Numbered from the stretch's first letter, positions 29,030-38,904 are shown. The stretch is 64,000 bases of DNA from Citreicoccus inhibens (GCF_019039035.1 NZ_JAHNZT010000007.1:62001-126000); one strand, 5' to 3'. Translations and numbers: made by a program. Notes: generated by a model from the sequence alone, not told the origin.

Positions 29030-30192
29030 CCCTGGCTGGCGGACAACTTCGCGGCGCCGTCCGCCTCCACCCACGGCTGGAGCGCGCGCCGCACCCGCGA
29101 GCGCCATGGCGTCTCCACCCAGTGGTGGACCGCCAGCGACGCGGGCACCAGCAACACCATCAGCAATCCCAGCCATCGCCACGGTGAGGACAGGTCCAGC
29201 CGGGACTCCAGGCTGTGCACCACCTCGCTCACCGGATACTGCAGCAGGTACAGGGCATAGCTCGCGCCGCCGAGCCGCACCGCGAGCGGCCGCGACAACA
29301 GCCGGCCCAACAGCCCTCCCCCGCGCGCCAACCCGTACACGAGCAGCCCGGACGCCGGCGCCAACAGCGCATTGTGCATCAGCGGGTACGGCAGCACAGG
29401 CCCTGCCGCGAAGCCCGCCACGAGCAGACCCGCGCCCGCCAGCGCCATCCAGGTGCCTGAACAGGCAGTCGCCGCCTCGCGCTCGCGCACGAAGGCCACG
29501 CCGAGCATCACGCCCAGCAGGAACTCCGGCAGGCGCGCCAGCGGACTGAACTTGAGCGCGGTCAGCCACGTGCCGGAGGCGTACACATCGAAGGGGCCCG
29601 GGCCATCGGGCTGGAGCCAGAGGTAGAGCAGCGAAGGGATGAGCCCCAGGCCCCAGACACCCGCCAGCGCCAGGACGAGTCCGGCTCCACGAGGGGTCCG
29701 CAGGCGGCGCGCCAGGCCCGGGAAGACCGCGTAGAAGAAGGCCTCCACGGCCACGGACCAGCCGGGCGGATTCCAGTAGAGCGCCAGCTTGGGCACCCAC
29801 GCCTGGAGCAGCAGGAGCGTGGCCATCCCCGCGCTCCCCAGCTTGAGGGCGGCCGTCGCCGGTACGTTGACCGCCAGCGAGCGCCCCATCGTCGGCGGCG
29901 CGGAGAGCACGAACGCGAGCAGGAAGACGGGGTACACGCGGGCCAGCCGCGCGCTCCAGAAGGCTCGAACTCCGCCGCGCATCGCCCCGTCCGCGCTCAC
30001 GTAGTTGTACGCGAGCACGAAGCCCGACAGGACGAAGAACACTCCCACCGAGGCGTAGCCCGCGCCCACGAGATGGCGCAGCCACGTAGGCGCGTCGTCC
30101 ATGCACGGCACGGCGAAGTGGAACAGCACCACGTGCAGGGCCGCGTAGAAGCGCAGCCCCGTGAGGGCGTCCAGCGAACCGCCCGACTTCAC
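29026..30192 (-). CDS. Acyltransferase 3 family membrane protein (first of three)
   Basis: Predicted O-acyltransferase that acetylates or acylates sugar residues of the polysaccharide at the membrane. The N-terminal LTGLRFYAALHVVLFHF carries the conserved Arg and His, followed by SVGVFFVLSGFVLAYNY. About 10 membrane segments. The GTG at 30192 overlaps the ugd stop (GTGA), which fixes the start; 388 residues. It is clearly paralogous to the protein at 51133-52320. The acyl donor and target sugar are unknown. Confidence 0.9.
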   Translation of the reverse strand: MKSGGSLDALTGLRFYAALHVVLFHFAVPCMDDAPTWLRHLVGAGYASVGVFFVLSGFVLAYNYVSADGAMRGGVRAFWSARLARVYPVFLLAFVLSAPPTMGRSLAVNVPATAALKLGSAGMATLLLLQAWVPKLALYWNPPGWSVAVEAFFYAVFPGLARRLRTPRGAGLVLALAGVWGLGLIPSLLYLWLQPDGPGPFDVYASGTWLTALKFSPLARLPEFLLGVMLGVAFVREREAATACSGTWMALAGAGLLVAGFAAGPVLPYPLMHNALLAPASGLLVYGLARGGGLLGRLLSRPLAVRLGGASYALYLLQYPVSEVVHSLESRLDLSSPWRWLGLLMVLLVPASLAVHHWVETPWRSRVRRALQPWVEADGAAKLSASQG

Positions 30193-31487
30193 CGACGGCC
30201 GATGCTGAAGTGGGTGAAGCCCAGCTCCCGCATGCGGACCGGGTCGTAGATGTTGCGCCCGTCGAAGATGACCGGCGACTTCATCAGCGCCTTCATCCGC
30301 TCGAAGTCCGGGTGGCGGAACTCGTTCCACTCCGTCACGACGAAGAGCGCGTCCACGCCCTCCAGCGCCTCGTAGGGCACCGACGCGTAGCGGATGCGAT
30401 CGCCGAAGACGCGCTTCGCGGCGTGCGCGGCCACCGGATCATGCGCCACCACCTGCGCGCCCTTGCCGATGAGCCCCTCGATGACCTCGATGGCCGGCGC
30501 CTCGCGCATGTCGTCCGTCTTCGGCTTGAAGGCCAGACCCCAGACGCCGAACTTCTTGCCCTCGAGCGAGCCGAAGTGCTTCACGGCCTTGGTCACCAGC
30601 AGCTTCTTCTGGCGCTCGTTGGTGCGCTCCACCGCGCGCAAGAGGTCCAGCTCCAGGCCGTACTCACGCGCCGTCGTGACGAGCGCCTTCACGTCCTTGG
30701 GGAAGCACGAGCCGCCGTAGCCCACGCCCGGGAAGAGGAACGGGTAGCCGATGCGCTTGTCCGCGCCCAGGCCCTTGCGCACGAAGTCCACGTCCGCGCC
30801 CACCTTCTCGCAGAGCGCGGCGACGTCGTTCATGAACGAGATGCGCGTGGCCAGCATCGCGTTGGCCGCGTACTTCGTCAGCTCCGCCGAGCGCGTGTCC
30901 ATGAACAGGATGGGGTGCTCGGTGCGCACGAAGGGGGCGTACAGCTCGCCCATCACCTTGCGCGCGCGCTCGGACTCCACGCCGATGACGACGCGATCCG
31001 GCTTGAGGAAGTCGTCCAGCGCGGCGCCTTCCTTGAGGAACTCGGGGTTGGACACCACGTCGAACTCGGCGCTCGCCACCTTCGCGATGGCCGCGCGCAC
31101 CTTGTCCGCGGTGCCCACCGGCACGGTGCTCTTGTCCACCACCACCGTGTACTGCTTGATGGCGCGGCCAATCTGCTCGGCGGCGGCCAACACGTACTGG
31201 AGATCCGCCTCGCCGCTCTCACCCTCGGGCGTGCCCACCGCGATGAAGACCACCTGCGCGGGAGACACCGCGTCGGCCAGGTTCGTGGTGAACGCGAGCC
31301 GCTTCTCCCGCACGTTCTTGCGGATCAGCTCCTCGAGCCCCGGCTCGTAGATGGGCACCTCGCCCGCCAGGAGCATGCGAATCTTCCGCTCGTCGATGTC
31401 CACACACGTGACATCGTTCCCAGAGTCCGCGAAGCAGGTTCCCGCGACGAGCCCGACGTAGCCCGTACCGATGATGGCAATGCGCAT
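30189..31487 (-). CDS. ugd: UDP-glucose 6-dehydrogenase
   Basis: Oxidises UDP-glucose to UDP-glucuronate with NAD, supplying an acidic sugar for the polysaccharide. The Rossmann motif is GTGYVGL (7-13), the active-site Cys is C261 in GVGYGGSCFPKD, and K207-region and N210-type residues around TKYAANA are present. Length 432 is normal. Coupled to the acyltransferase by a GTGA overlap. Confidence 0.96.
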   Translation of the reverse strand: MRIAIIGTGYVGLVAGTCFADSGNDVTCVDIDERKIRMLLAGEVPIYEPGLEELIRKNVREKRLAFTTNLADAVSPAQVVFIAVGTPEGESGEADLQYVLAAAEQIGRAIKQYTVVVDKSTVPVGTADKVRAAIAKVASAEFDVVSNPEFLKEGAALDDFLKPDRVVIGVESERARKVMGELYAPFVRTEHPILFMDTRSAELTKYAANAMLATRISFMNDVAALCEKVGADVDFVRKGLGADKRIGYPFLFPGVGYGGSCFPKDVKALVTTAREYGLELDLLRAVERTNERQKKLLVTKAVKHFGSLEGKKFGVWGLAFKPKTDDMREAPAIEVIEGLIGKGAQVVAHDPVAAHAAKRVFGDRIRYASVPYEALEGVDALFVVTEWNEFRHPDFERMKALMKSPVIFDGRNIYDPVRMRELGFTHFSIGRR

Positions 31488-31589
31488 TGAAAGTCCCAGT
31501 CCCCAGCGTTGGGAATGACGGCTCGGGACTCATACGCCGAGACCCACACCGAAAGGAAGTCCGTCCCGGGTACCAGGGTCCCGCCAGCC

Positions 31590-32561
31590 TCAGCGCCCCG
31601 CCAGCAGGCGCCGGAGCCGCTCCACCCCTCGGAGCGCGGTCGTCCGCCCCGGGGTGCTCACCGGACCCACCACGAGCCGGTCCAACAGCTCGCGGGTCGC
31701 GCCCCGCAGAGGAGGCATGGCCGCGGTGGCCTGCGGCGCCGCGTCCACGAAGATGCGCGCCACGATGGCCAGCGACGTGTACAGCGCGCGCTCCATGCGC
31801 CACGCCCTGGCTCGCTCCAGCAGGGCGGGGACATCCAGGGTCCGGGAGTACACCCCACCCATCCAGGTCGCGCCCGTGACGAGTTCGCGCATGTCCACGA
31901 ACGACAGCCAGGGCACGTCGTAGCCGCGGCTGGCCTGATCCAACGCGAGCAGCAGCACGGCGTCCTCCAGGTCGGGACGGAACACCGAGGGCCCATACAC
32001 TTTCATGGCCCGGGAGCGCTCGAACACCGCGGCGAGCTGCTCGCGGCGCTGCGGCCCGAGGACGTCCGAATAGAGATAGATGGGGGTTCGCCCATCGGAC
32101 ACCACGCGCGTGGCGCCGCTGCCGGAAGTGTCCTCCTCGGGACGGAAGTCGTGGTTGGACAGGTAGCCCGCGAAGCCATCCACATCCATCCGGCGCAGCA
32201 GCACCTGGATGTCGAGCACCGGCCGGAAGCCGACGTGCGGATAGAGCGCCTCGGCGAACGACGCGCCGCCCAGCAGGAGCAGCTTGCGTCCCTCCAGCTC
32301 GTCCACGATGCGCTTGAAGTGGACCAGCTTCATCACGTTGTCGTTCACCGACCCCTGATAGATGGTCATCAGCCGGTCGCGCGCCCACTCGGGCGCATGG
32401 CCGCCCCCCAACCGATACTCGAGGTTGTAGGCCGCCAGCGGCGCCAGGCCCTGGGCAATGGCCCAGTCCACATACTCCTCCCACGGGGCTCCCTTCAGCC
32501 CTCCACGGGGTGGATCAAACGCGGCAAGGGTGCGGACGGTATCGATGAGGCTCGGCGCCAT
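31590..32561 (-). CDS. PF14907-like nucleotidyltransferase, degenerate motif
   Basis: Resembles the nucleotidyltransferase family often found in polysaccharide clusters. The core is LLLLGGASFAEALYPHV (about 94-110) followed by RPVLDIQVLL, where the second acidic residue of the usual DxD is replaced by Gln. A mixed helical C-terminal region follows. The catalytic loss suggests a binding or regulatory partner of the neighbouring paralogue, but this is inference. No signal peptide or membrane segment. It lies 49 bp downstream of the second family member. Confidence 0.65.
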   Translation of the reverse strand: MAPSLIDTVRTLAAFDPPRGGLKGAPWEEYVDWAIAQGLAPLAAYNLEYRLGGGHAPEWARDRLMTIYQGSVNDNVMKLVHFKRIVDELEGRKLLLLGGASFAEALYPHVGFRPVLDIQVLLRRMDVDGFAGYLSNHDFRPEEDTSGSGATRVVSDGRTPIYLYSDVLGPQRREQLAAVFERSRAMKVYGPSVFRPDLEDAVLLLALDQASRGYDVPWLSFVDMRELVTGATWMGGVYSRTLDVPALLERARAWRMERALYTSLAIVARIFVDAAPQATAAMPPLRGATRELLDRLVVGPVSTPGRTTALRGVERLRRLLAGR

Positions 32562-32610
32562 GATGCGGCCCCTTTAACGGGCGGAACGCACCCGCCGCAA
32601 TGCCCGCCTG

Positions 32611-33669
32611 TCACCCCGCAGTGTTTCCCCGGAATCCGTCCAGCCGCGCCCGCGCCGCGGTCTCCATACGGCGCAGCGTGTACCGAGCCATGTCCCCCAC
32701 ATGCGGCGCCAACAGGAGCTTGGCCGCCATCCACGCGGGCTTGCTCTTCGCCAGCCCCGTGCTCAGCAACCGCGCCTCGGAGAAACAGCGCGCCGCCACC
32801 TCGCGCTGCCACCACGGGGGCGCCAGCGCCGCGAGCACCTCCGCGGGCACGGGCGCCGCCATCAACCGGTGCGCCGCCTCCCACGCGTACCACGCCAGAT
32901 GCGGCAGCGCCGTCTCGCGCGCGAGCGAGATGATCTCCGCCCAATCCAACGGCGCGCGCTGTTCGCTCGGGAGCGACAGGAGCTTCAGGTCGAACAGCCA
33001 CGCCAGGCGCTGGAGCAGGTGATTGCTGGCATGCAGCGCCAGGTACACCGCCTCGTCCTCCGCGTTGGGGTGGCGCACGCGCAAGCCATCCCACGCCTCC
33101 ACCTCGGAGCGCGCCACCAGCGCATCGCCCTCCAGCGCGCGGCCGTAGCCCGCGAGCGCGCGGAAGTGCAGCTCCACCAGGCCGGACGGGCCCGTCAGCT
33201 CCAGGTGATGCGAGTCCTCGTGCGCGTGCGCAGGCCCGCGAACCCGGAGCCCCAGCCCCGTGAGCGCGCGCACGGAGCGGTCGACCTCGGCGCGCGTCAC
33301 CAGCAGGTCCACGTCACTCGTCGCGCGCTGGAGCGGCTCCGGATACAGCCGCCGCGCCAGCCCGTAGCCCTTGAGCAACACGGGCGTCACGTTCTCCGCG
33401 GCCAGCGCCTTCACGGCCTTCGCGAGCAGCGCCTTCACGCGCATCACGCGGGCGGCGTTGCCCAGCGACTCGCGGCGGAGCAGCGCGCGGGCTTCAATGG
33501 GCAGCGGCCAACCCGCGCGCGCCACCGCGTGCTCGACGAAGCCCACGAGCCCATGCCGCACCGAGGCCTGGACGAACGCGACCGCGTGCTCGGGCGCCAC
33601 CGACGTGGCCGGAGCCGCGGGCCACGCACGCAGCAACGACACCAGCGCGAGACCGCCCTCCGTGCTCAC
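32611..33669 (-). CDS. PF14907-like nucleotidyltransferase
   Basis: Predicted nucleotidyltransferase of unknown substrate. The core reads VTPVLLKGYGLARRLYPEP (about 95-113) and then the intact metal site SDVDLLV (about 118-124). A later acidic/His region (HEDSHHLEL and LVELHFRAL) is typical of the family. The GTG start overlaps the stop of the WecA-like transferase gene upstream (GTGA at 33666-33669), so synthesis is coupled to lipid-linked sugar initiation. Length 352. Confidence 0.75.
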   Translation of the reverse strand: MSTEGGLALVSLLRAWPAAPATSVAPEHAVAFVQASVRHGLVGFVEHAVARAGWPLPIEARALLRRESLGNAARVMRVKALLAKAVKALAAENVTPVLLKGYGLARRLYPEPLQRATSDVDLLVTRAEVDRSVRALTGLGLRVRGPAHAHEDSHHLELTGPSGLVELHFRALAGYGRALEGDALVARSEVEAWDGLRVRHPNAEDEAVYLALHASNHLLQRLAWLFDLKLLSLPSEQRAPLDWAEIISLARETALPHLAWYAWEAAHRLMAAPVPAEVLAALAPPWWQREVAARCFSEARLLSTGLAKSKPAWMAAKLLLAPHVGDMARYTLRRMETAARARLDGFRGNTAG

Positions 33670-35153
33670 CGTCGAAGCGCGACCACGCGCGCGCCCGGTG
33701 CATCCGCGAGGAACAGCAGCGCCGCGGCACGCGCGGCCACCGCATCCGCCACGACCTCCAGGGCCAGCTCCTCATCGCGGTTGATGGCCTCGCGCCCATC
33801 GCGCCAGCCGAGCACCAGCGCGCCGAGCACGGACTCCTGGTGCTTCACCTCGATGCGGACCTCCAGCGGCGCGGCGGCGTCCTGGCCGGGCCGCTGCGTC
33901 TCGAAGACGACGCCATCCGTGAGACCTTCGCGGACCTGCTGGAAGCGCAGCTCCTGGCGGGCCACGTCCAGCGCCTCGGCGAGCGGGCGCACCGCGTTCC
34001 AGATGCCCTGGAGCGACCCCGCACCGCGAACCTCCGAGGTGACATCCGCGACGAGCTGGCGCAGGCGGAGGTTGCGCTGGCGCACCTGCTGAACCACCCC
34101 CGCGCTCTTGAGGTCCAGGTAACCCAGCTTGCGCATCAGCACGACGATGACGATGGCCATGCCCGTGAGCAGCAAGGCGCTCTGCGCGGTGTTGGCGAAG
34201 TTGAGCCCGAGCGCCGTGAGCGTGAACAGACCACAGAGCCCATAGAGCACGAGCACGCTGCTCCGGTGACTGAGCAACAGGCGGCTCATCAGCCGGTGGT
34301 GGATGTGCTCCTTGTCCGCGCTGAACAAGGGGCGCCCCAGCAACGAGCGGCGAATCATGGCCAGCAGGGTGTCCATGATGGGCAGGCCCAGCGACATGAT
34401 GGGCACGAGCATGGCCACGGCGGTGCCGCTCTTCGTGCACGTCTTGATGGACACGGCCGCGAGCACGAAGCCGAGGAACATGCTCCCGGTGTCCCCCATG
34501 AAGATGGAGGCCGGGTTGAAGTTGAACACCAGGAACCCGAGGATGGCGCCCGCGAGCGCGGCCATCAGCAGGCACAGCAGCACGTCCCCGCGAGCCAGCG
34601 CGAGGATGAAGTTGGTGCCCACGCCGAAGAACGCCACGCCACCCGCGAGCCCATCCAGTCCATCGATGAGGTTGAGCGCGTTGACCACGCCCACCACCCA
34701 GAACACGGTGAAGGGCAGGCTCAGCACGCCCAGCGGCAGCTCCAGGCCGAAGGGATTGGCGAGCGCCTCGATGCGAAAGCCCAGCGCATAGAGGCCAAGC
34801 GCCACCGCGAACTGCACGGAGAACTTCAGCCGCGCGCCGGCGCCGCGCAGGTCGTCATAGAGGCCCAGCGCCGCGATGATGGCACCGCCGATGAAGAGCC
34901 CGGCGACGAGCGCGGTCTGCGCCCGGAACTGGAAGCCGACGCCCGAGTCCACGAGGAACAGCGCGCACAGTGGCGCGAAGAACCCGCCGACGATGCCAAT
35001 GCCCCCGAGCCTCGGAATGGGCCGGACATGCACCTTGCGGCTGGAGTTCGCCTGGTCAAGCCAACCCCACGCATGGGCGCGGTTGCGCACCACGAGCGTG
35101 AGCACCAGGGCCACCATGAGCGAGATGAGGAAAGCGACGAAGAAGGTGACCAT
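33666..35153 (-). CDS. WecA/MraY-family undecaprenyl-phosphate sugar-1-phosphate transferase with GAF-like tail
   Basis: Likely initiating transferase of the cluster, moving a HexNAc-1-phosphate from a UDP-sugar to undecaprenyl phosphate. D100-D101 (LYDDLRG), NLIDGLDG (161-168), FMGDTGS (218-224) and EHIHHR (282-287) are the conserved cytosolic motifs. About 11 membrane segments end near residue 350. Residues ~365-495 are soluble and look like a GAF-type domain (SLQGIWNAVRPLAEALDV then LGALVLGW), which plain WecA (about 367 residues) lacks. The sugar specificity is unknown. No WbaP-type transferase is present in the window. Confidence 0.88.
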   Translation of the reverse strand: MVTFFVAFLISLMVALVLTLVVRNRAHAWGWLDQANSSRKVHVRPIPRLGGIGIVGGFFAPLCALFLVDSGVGFQFRAQTALVAGLFIGGAIIAALGLYDDLRGAGARLKFSVQFAVALGLYALGFRIEALANPFGLELPLGVLSLPFTVFWVVGVVNALNLIDGLDGLAGGVAFFGVGTNFILALARGDVLLCLLMAALAGAILGFLVFNFNPASIFMGDTGSMFLGFVLAAVSIKTCTKSGTAVAMLVPIMSLGLPIMDTLLAMIRRSLLGRPLFSADKEHIHHRLMSRLLLSHRSSVLVLYGLCGLFTLTALGLNFANTAQSALLLTGMAIVIVVLMRKLGYLDLKSAGVVQQVRQRNLRLRQLVADVTSEVRGAGSLQGIWNAVRPLAEALDVARQELRFQQVREGLTDGVVFETQRPGQDAAAPLEVRIEVKHQESVLGALVLGWRDGREAINRDEELALEVVADAVAARAAALLFLADAPGARVVALRR

Positions 35154-35257
35154 GCGAGTGGATGCCGGAGATCATGGTGAGGGTCACTGCCCGGCGCGTC
35201 AACGTGTGTCATCCCTGAGCAGCGTGGTCGATCCCTTCCTCCACGGGAAAGCTCAGT

Positions 35258-36427
35258 TCAAGACGTCCCGCGTCCATTCAGCAAGGATTTGTAAAGCCCA
35301 ATCATCCGCTCGGCGATATCCGGCCAGAAAAGTCCAGAGACAGCGTTCTGCGCGGCCCGCCGCAGGGCGAGTCGACGTCCACCATCGCTCGCAAGGGTGT
35401 TCACCGCGGCCACCATCGCCGACACATCACCAATGGGTACACGCAGGCCGGACTCCTCATGGAGCACCACCTCCTGCGCCACGCCCACCGGCGTCGTGAC
35501 AGGCACCAACCCACACGCCATCGCCTCCACGAGCGCCATGCCGTAGCCCTCGCTGTGGCTGGGGAACAGGAGCACCTCTTCTCCCTCGAGCAGCCGCGGC
35601 AGCTCCGCGTTGGGATAGCGAGGGATGACCCGCAGACGCTCACGCATCGTCGATGGGAAGGACTCGAGCACCTCGCGCTCGGCCACGCCTGTGCCCAGCA
35701 TCGTCAGGGTGAACGGAAGGCCTTGTGTGAACAGCGCCTTCGCCACGGCGACCAACACCGCCGTGCCCTTGGCGGGCAGCCAGCTCCCCACGAACGCCAG
35801 ACGCAAAGGCGCACCTTCGGGCGCAGGCCGCGCGGGCGGCAGTCCATGGAAGACCGCGGGGAGCGCGTGCGGAATCACGCTGAGGCGAGCGTCGGGCAAC
35901 CCCAATCGCTCACGCGCATAGGTCGCGTCCTGCGTGTTGAGCAGGACCGTGTGGTCCGACAACAGCAGGGACTGCCGCACTTCCCAGAGGCGAAAGCCGC
36001 CATGGTAGAGCGGGTACTTCCAGCTCAGGTGATGCAGCCCTTTGGAGGAGTCCGCCCGAAGCCGCTCGGAATAGGTGTGCTCCAAGCCGTGGCTGCGCGT
36101 CACCAGCACCTGGTCACGCGAGGCCCCAGGCCGGCCCGCCCGAGCCCACGGCCAGCAATCGCCCGTCGTGACGTCCAGCACGTCATAGCGCCCCGCCACG
36201 CGCGCCAGATGCCGCGCGAGTTCCCAGGGGAAACGCACGCCATGCCAGGCGGTGTGGACGGTGGTGCCGGGGAAGGCTTCCGTGTAGCTGAAGTAGTCCA
36301 CGGCGCATCCGCGTGACGCGAGCGCGTTCCCCAGCGCCAGCGTCACTCCCGGGGCCCCCATGTCCGGGTCGAGCGGATGGTGAATGGCCAGGAGCACCCG
36401 CAGCCCACGGCCTCTCCCGTCTTGCAT
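35258..36427 (-). CDS. GT-B glycosyltransferase, GT4 type
   Basis: Predicted retaining glycosyltransferase adding a sugar to the lipid-linked repeat unit. The C-terminal donor domain shows LRLAFVGSWLPAKGT and the E-x7-E motif in EGYGMALVEAMACG. Length 389. The ATG at 36427 has GAGGA upstream and lies 8 bp after the preceding gene's stop; the open frame continues upstream inside that gene. Donor and acceptor cannot be assigned. Confidence 0.88.
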   Translation of the reverse strand: MQDGRGRGLRVLLAIHHPLDPDMGAPGVTLALGNALASRGCAVDYFSYTEAFPGTTVHTAWHGVRFPWELARHLARVAGRYDVLDVTTGDCWPWARAGRPGASRDQVLVTRSHGLEHTYSERLRADSSKGLHHLSWKYPLYHGGFRLWEVRQSLLLSDHTVLLNTQDATYARERLGLPDARLSVIPHALPAVFHGLPPARPAPEGAPLRLAFVGSWLPAKGTAVLVAVAKALFTQGLPFTLTMLGTGVAEREVLESFPSTMRERLRVIPRYPNAELPRLLEGEEVLLFPSHSEGYGMALVEAMACGLVPVTTPVGVAQEVVLHEESGLRVPIGDVSAMVAAVNTLASDGGRRLALRRAAQNAVSGLFWPDIAERMIGLYKSLLNGRGTS

Positions 36428-36435
36428 GCGTGTCC

Positions 36436-37578
36436 TCAGCCCAGGCCGCGCTCGAACCGAAGTCGCTGACAGAACGACTCGGTGTCCTCGGCGGTCTGGT
36501 CCCACGTGCGTTGCCGCGCACGCTCCTGCCCGGAGCGACGAACGCGCGCCACCAGCTCGGGATTCCGGAGGGATTCCTCCAGCAGTCGCTCCCAGCCCGC
36601 GGAGTCACCCGCCTCACAGAAGAGGGCATCCCGACCGTTGAGGGCGAGGTCGCCCAGACCGCCCTCATCGAAGCCAACCACACAGAGTCCGCTGGCCATG
36701 CCCTCGAGCCACGTCTTGCCAAAGCCCTCGAAGTACGAGGGGAACAGCAGCACGTCGTGCTCCGCGTACACCTGGCGCAGCGCCGTGCGCGGCATCCACG
36801 AGTGGACGCGCAGCCGCTCACCGAAGGCGGGCCCGTAGACGCGACGGATGTGCTCCTCCGCCGAGCTGTTCACCACGAACGTCAGCTCCAGCCCCGGGTG
36901 ACGCTGCGCCAGTCGGGGCAGCACGTCCTCCATCAGTCCCGCGCCCTTGCGCCAGAGGTAGCTGCCCACGAAGAGCAGCCGCGGCATGCGCACGGCCGGC
37001 TCGACCAGGGCCCCTTCGAGGAAATCCTGCCCCAGGCCATAGCGGATGAAGCCCACCTTGCTCGCGGGCAAGGAGTACGTGTCGCGGACGAAATCCGCGC
37101 AGCGCGAGGACGGCGCGATGACGCCGTGACACGCGCGAGCGGTGCGCCAACAAGCCATGACCGCCATCTTACCACTGGCACCCGAGAGTACCCTGCGGGA
37201 GGCGGCCTTCACGGGCTCATAGCCCAGGCGCTTCTCCGCCAACAGCAAGCGGTGCTCCCAACCATGGGTGCGATTGAGGAAGAGGGTGCGCGGATGGTGC
37301 CGAGGCAGCAGCTCATAGGCGAGATAGGCCTGAGGCTGACTGACCAGCACCACGTCATAGTCCTGCTGCTTCAAGCGAGACGACAGGGCCTTCAACTGGC
37401 GGACAGGGGTCTCGAAGTGACGTCGCAGCGCCGCATGAGGAACCACGCCTTCATCCGCGAACCACTCATAGTCGACCCCATGACCACGGGCGGCCAAGGC
37501 GTCGCCGACGGCCAGCACGGAGCCAGCCGAGCCGCTGTTGGGATCCGGAGCAAACTGGGCTGCCACGAGGAATCGCAT
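36436..37578 (-). CDS. GT-B glycosyltransferase, GT4 type
   Basis: Predicted glycosyltransferase of about 380 residues. The acceptor domain begins MRFLVAAQFAPDPNSGSAGS and the donor domain shows LLFVGSYLWRKGAG and the E-x7-E motif EGFGKTWLEGMASG. A GTG one codon upstream of the ATG (37581) is an alternative start. It probably forms one operon with the glycosyltransferase at 35258-36427 and is divergent from the acyltransferase at 37727. Confidence 0.88.
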   Translation of the reverse strand: MRFLVAAQFAPDPNSGSAGSVLAVGDALAARGHGVDYEWFADEGVVPHAALRRHFETPVRQLKALSSRLKQQDYDVVLVSQPQAYLAYELLPRHHPRTLFLNRTHGWEHRLLLAEKRLGYEPVKAASRRVLSGASGKMAVMACWRTARACHGVIAPSSRCADFVRDTYSLPASKVGFIRYGLGQDFLEGALVEPAVRMPRLLFVGSYLWRKGAGLMEDVLPRLAQRHPGLELTFVVNSSAEEHIRRVYGPAFGERLRVHSWMPRTALRQVYAEHDVLLFPSYFEGFGKTWLEGMASGLCVVGFDEGGLGDLALNGRDALFCEAGDSAGWERLLEESLRNPELVARVRRSGQERARQRTWDQTAEDTESFCQRLRFERGLG

Positions 37579-37726
37579 CACTCGACTTCATAGGACAGGA
37601 CTCCGTGCCCTGGCGATAGGTCTCGCACGGGCGCGTTCACGGACAGTCGTCCCGGGAGCGAACGGGCAATCACGGAGCCATTGCCGTCCCCAAGCCCCTG
37701 TGAAAGACAATGCGAGGCGCCCCTTC

Positions 37727-38872
37727 ATGCCCTCCCCTCACCCGCAGACCTCAGACTCGGGAGTCCTCGCCGCAGGGCCCTCTCGCAAGGACGGCCTGGA
37801 CGTGCTCCGGGCCTTGGCCATCTTCTCGGTGCTCTGCTTCCACGCTCCGGAGTCCGTGCGGCGCGCCCTACCGGACATGCTCCGCGCGGGCTTCGACGTC
37901 GGCTGGGTGGGCGTGGACCTGTTCTTCGTCCTCTCCGGCTACCTCATTGGTCGGCAGGTGTTCGCGACAGAGGACGCAGTGCCTCTGGGGCTCCAGCTCC
38001 GCACGTTCTGGATCAAGCGGTGGATGCGAACGCTGCCGCTCTACTTTCTCGTCCTCGCCTTCCATGCCCTGAAGCCGTGGTTGCTCGGGACTCCCTTCGT
38101 GGGGGGAGGCTGGCACTACCTCGTCTTCCTTCAGAACTACGTGGGTGTGCGCGACTTCGTGCAGAGCTGGTCGCTCTGCGTCGAAGAGCACTTCTACGTG
38201 GTCCTGCCGCTGCTCGCGTTCGGGCTGCATGCTCGCGCCGCGCCGGCCTGGGTATGGCTGATGCCCTGGGCGCTGAGCTTGGGAGTCCGAGCCTGGGAGG
38301 TACACACCGCCACGCCGGGCCTGTTGCCCGCGGAACAATGGGTGCGATTGCAGTGGCCCACGCACCTCCACCTGGATGGACTCGCGGTGGGTGTCTTTCT
38401 CGCGAGGACCGCGCCGCGATGGCAACGATGGCCCCGGGCTTGGCGAGGGGTCTGCGGCGCAATGGGTGTGCTGGTGCTCGCGGCAACCCTCGCGGGGTGC
38501 GTGCCTCACCTGCCGGACTGGGGAGGCGTGTGGATCTTCGCGGGGCTCGCCATGGGGTTTGGCGGGCTGCTCGTGGGCACGGAAGCGATTGCGCTGCCCG
38601 TTCCCCTGCGAGGGCTCGTGTTCCAGGCCGCGGTCCTCTCGTATGGCACCTATCTCTGGTTCGGGGTCGTGGCGCGCGTGTTCGAGCGGCGGAACCTGAC
38701 CCTGGGTGTGTGGGAATTGGATCTGTTTGCCTTCATCGCGGTGACGCATGGGCTCGCCTGGGTGACCTACGTCGCGGTGGAGAGACCTGCCCTGAAGCTG
38801 CGGGATAGGCTGCTGGCGTGGCAGGCTTCGCGGGCGGGGGCGAGTGACGGGGTGGTGGCCCCCGGACGCTAA
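37727..38872 (+). CDS. Acyltransferase 3 family membrane protein (second of three)
   Basis: Predicted polysaccharide O-acyltransferase with about 10 membrane segments. Family features are the start GLDVLRALAIFSVLCFH (Arg and His) and VGVDLFFVLSGYLIG, followed by LYFLVL and SLCVEEHFYVVLPL. The ATG at 37727 follows GAGG at about 9 bases; the frame is open for 63 codons upstream, but that stretch overlaps the divergent gene. Less similar to the other two acyltransferases than they are to each other. Length 381. Confidence 0.88.
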   Translation: MPSPHPQTSDSGVLAAGPSRKDGLDVLRALAIFSVLCFHAPESVRRALPDMLRAGFDVGWVGVDLFFVLSGYLIGRQVFATEDAVPLGLQLRTFWIKRWMRTLPLYFLVLAFHALKPWLLGTPFVGGGWHYLVFLQNYVGVRDFVQSWSLCVEEHFYVVLPLLAFGLHARAAPAWVWLMPWALSLGVRAWEVHTATPGLLPAEQWVRLQWPTHLHLDGLAVGVFLARTAPRWQRWPRAWRGVCGAMGVLVLAATLAGCVPHLPDWGGVWIFAGLAMGFGGLLVGTEAIALPVPLRGLVFQAAVLSYGTYLWFGVVARVFERRNLTLGVWELDLFAFIAVTHGLAWVTYVAVERPALKLRDRLLAWQASRAGASDGVVAPGR

Positions 38873-38904
38873 CAGCGCGGCAGTACAGACATAGGAGCAG
38901 GACC

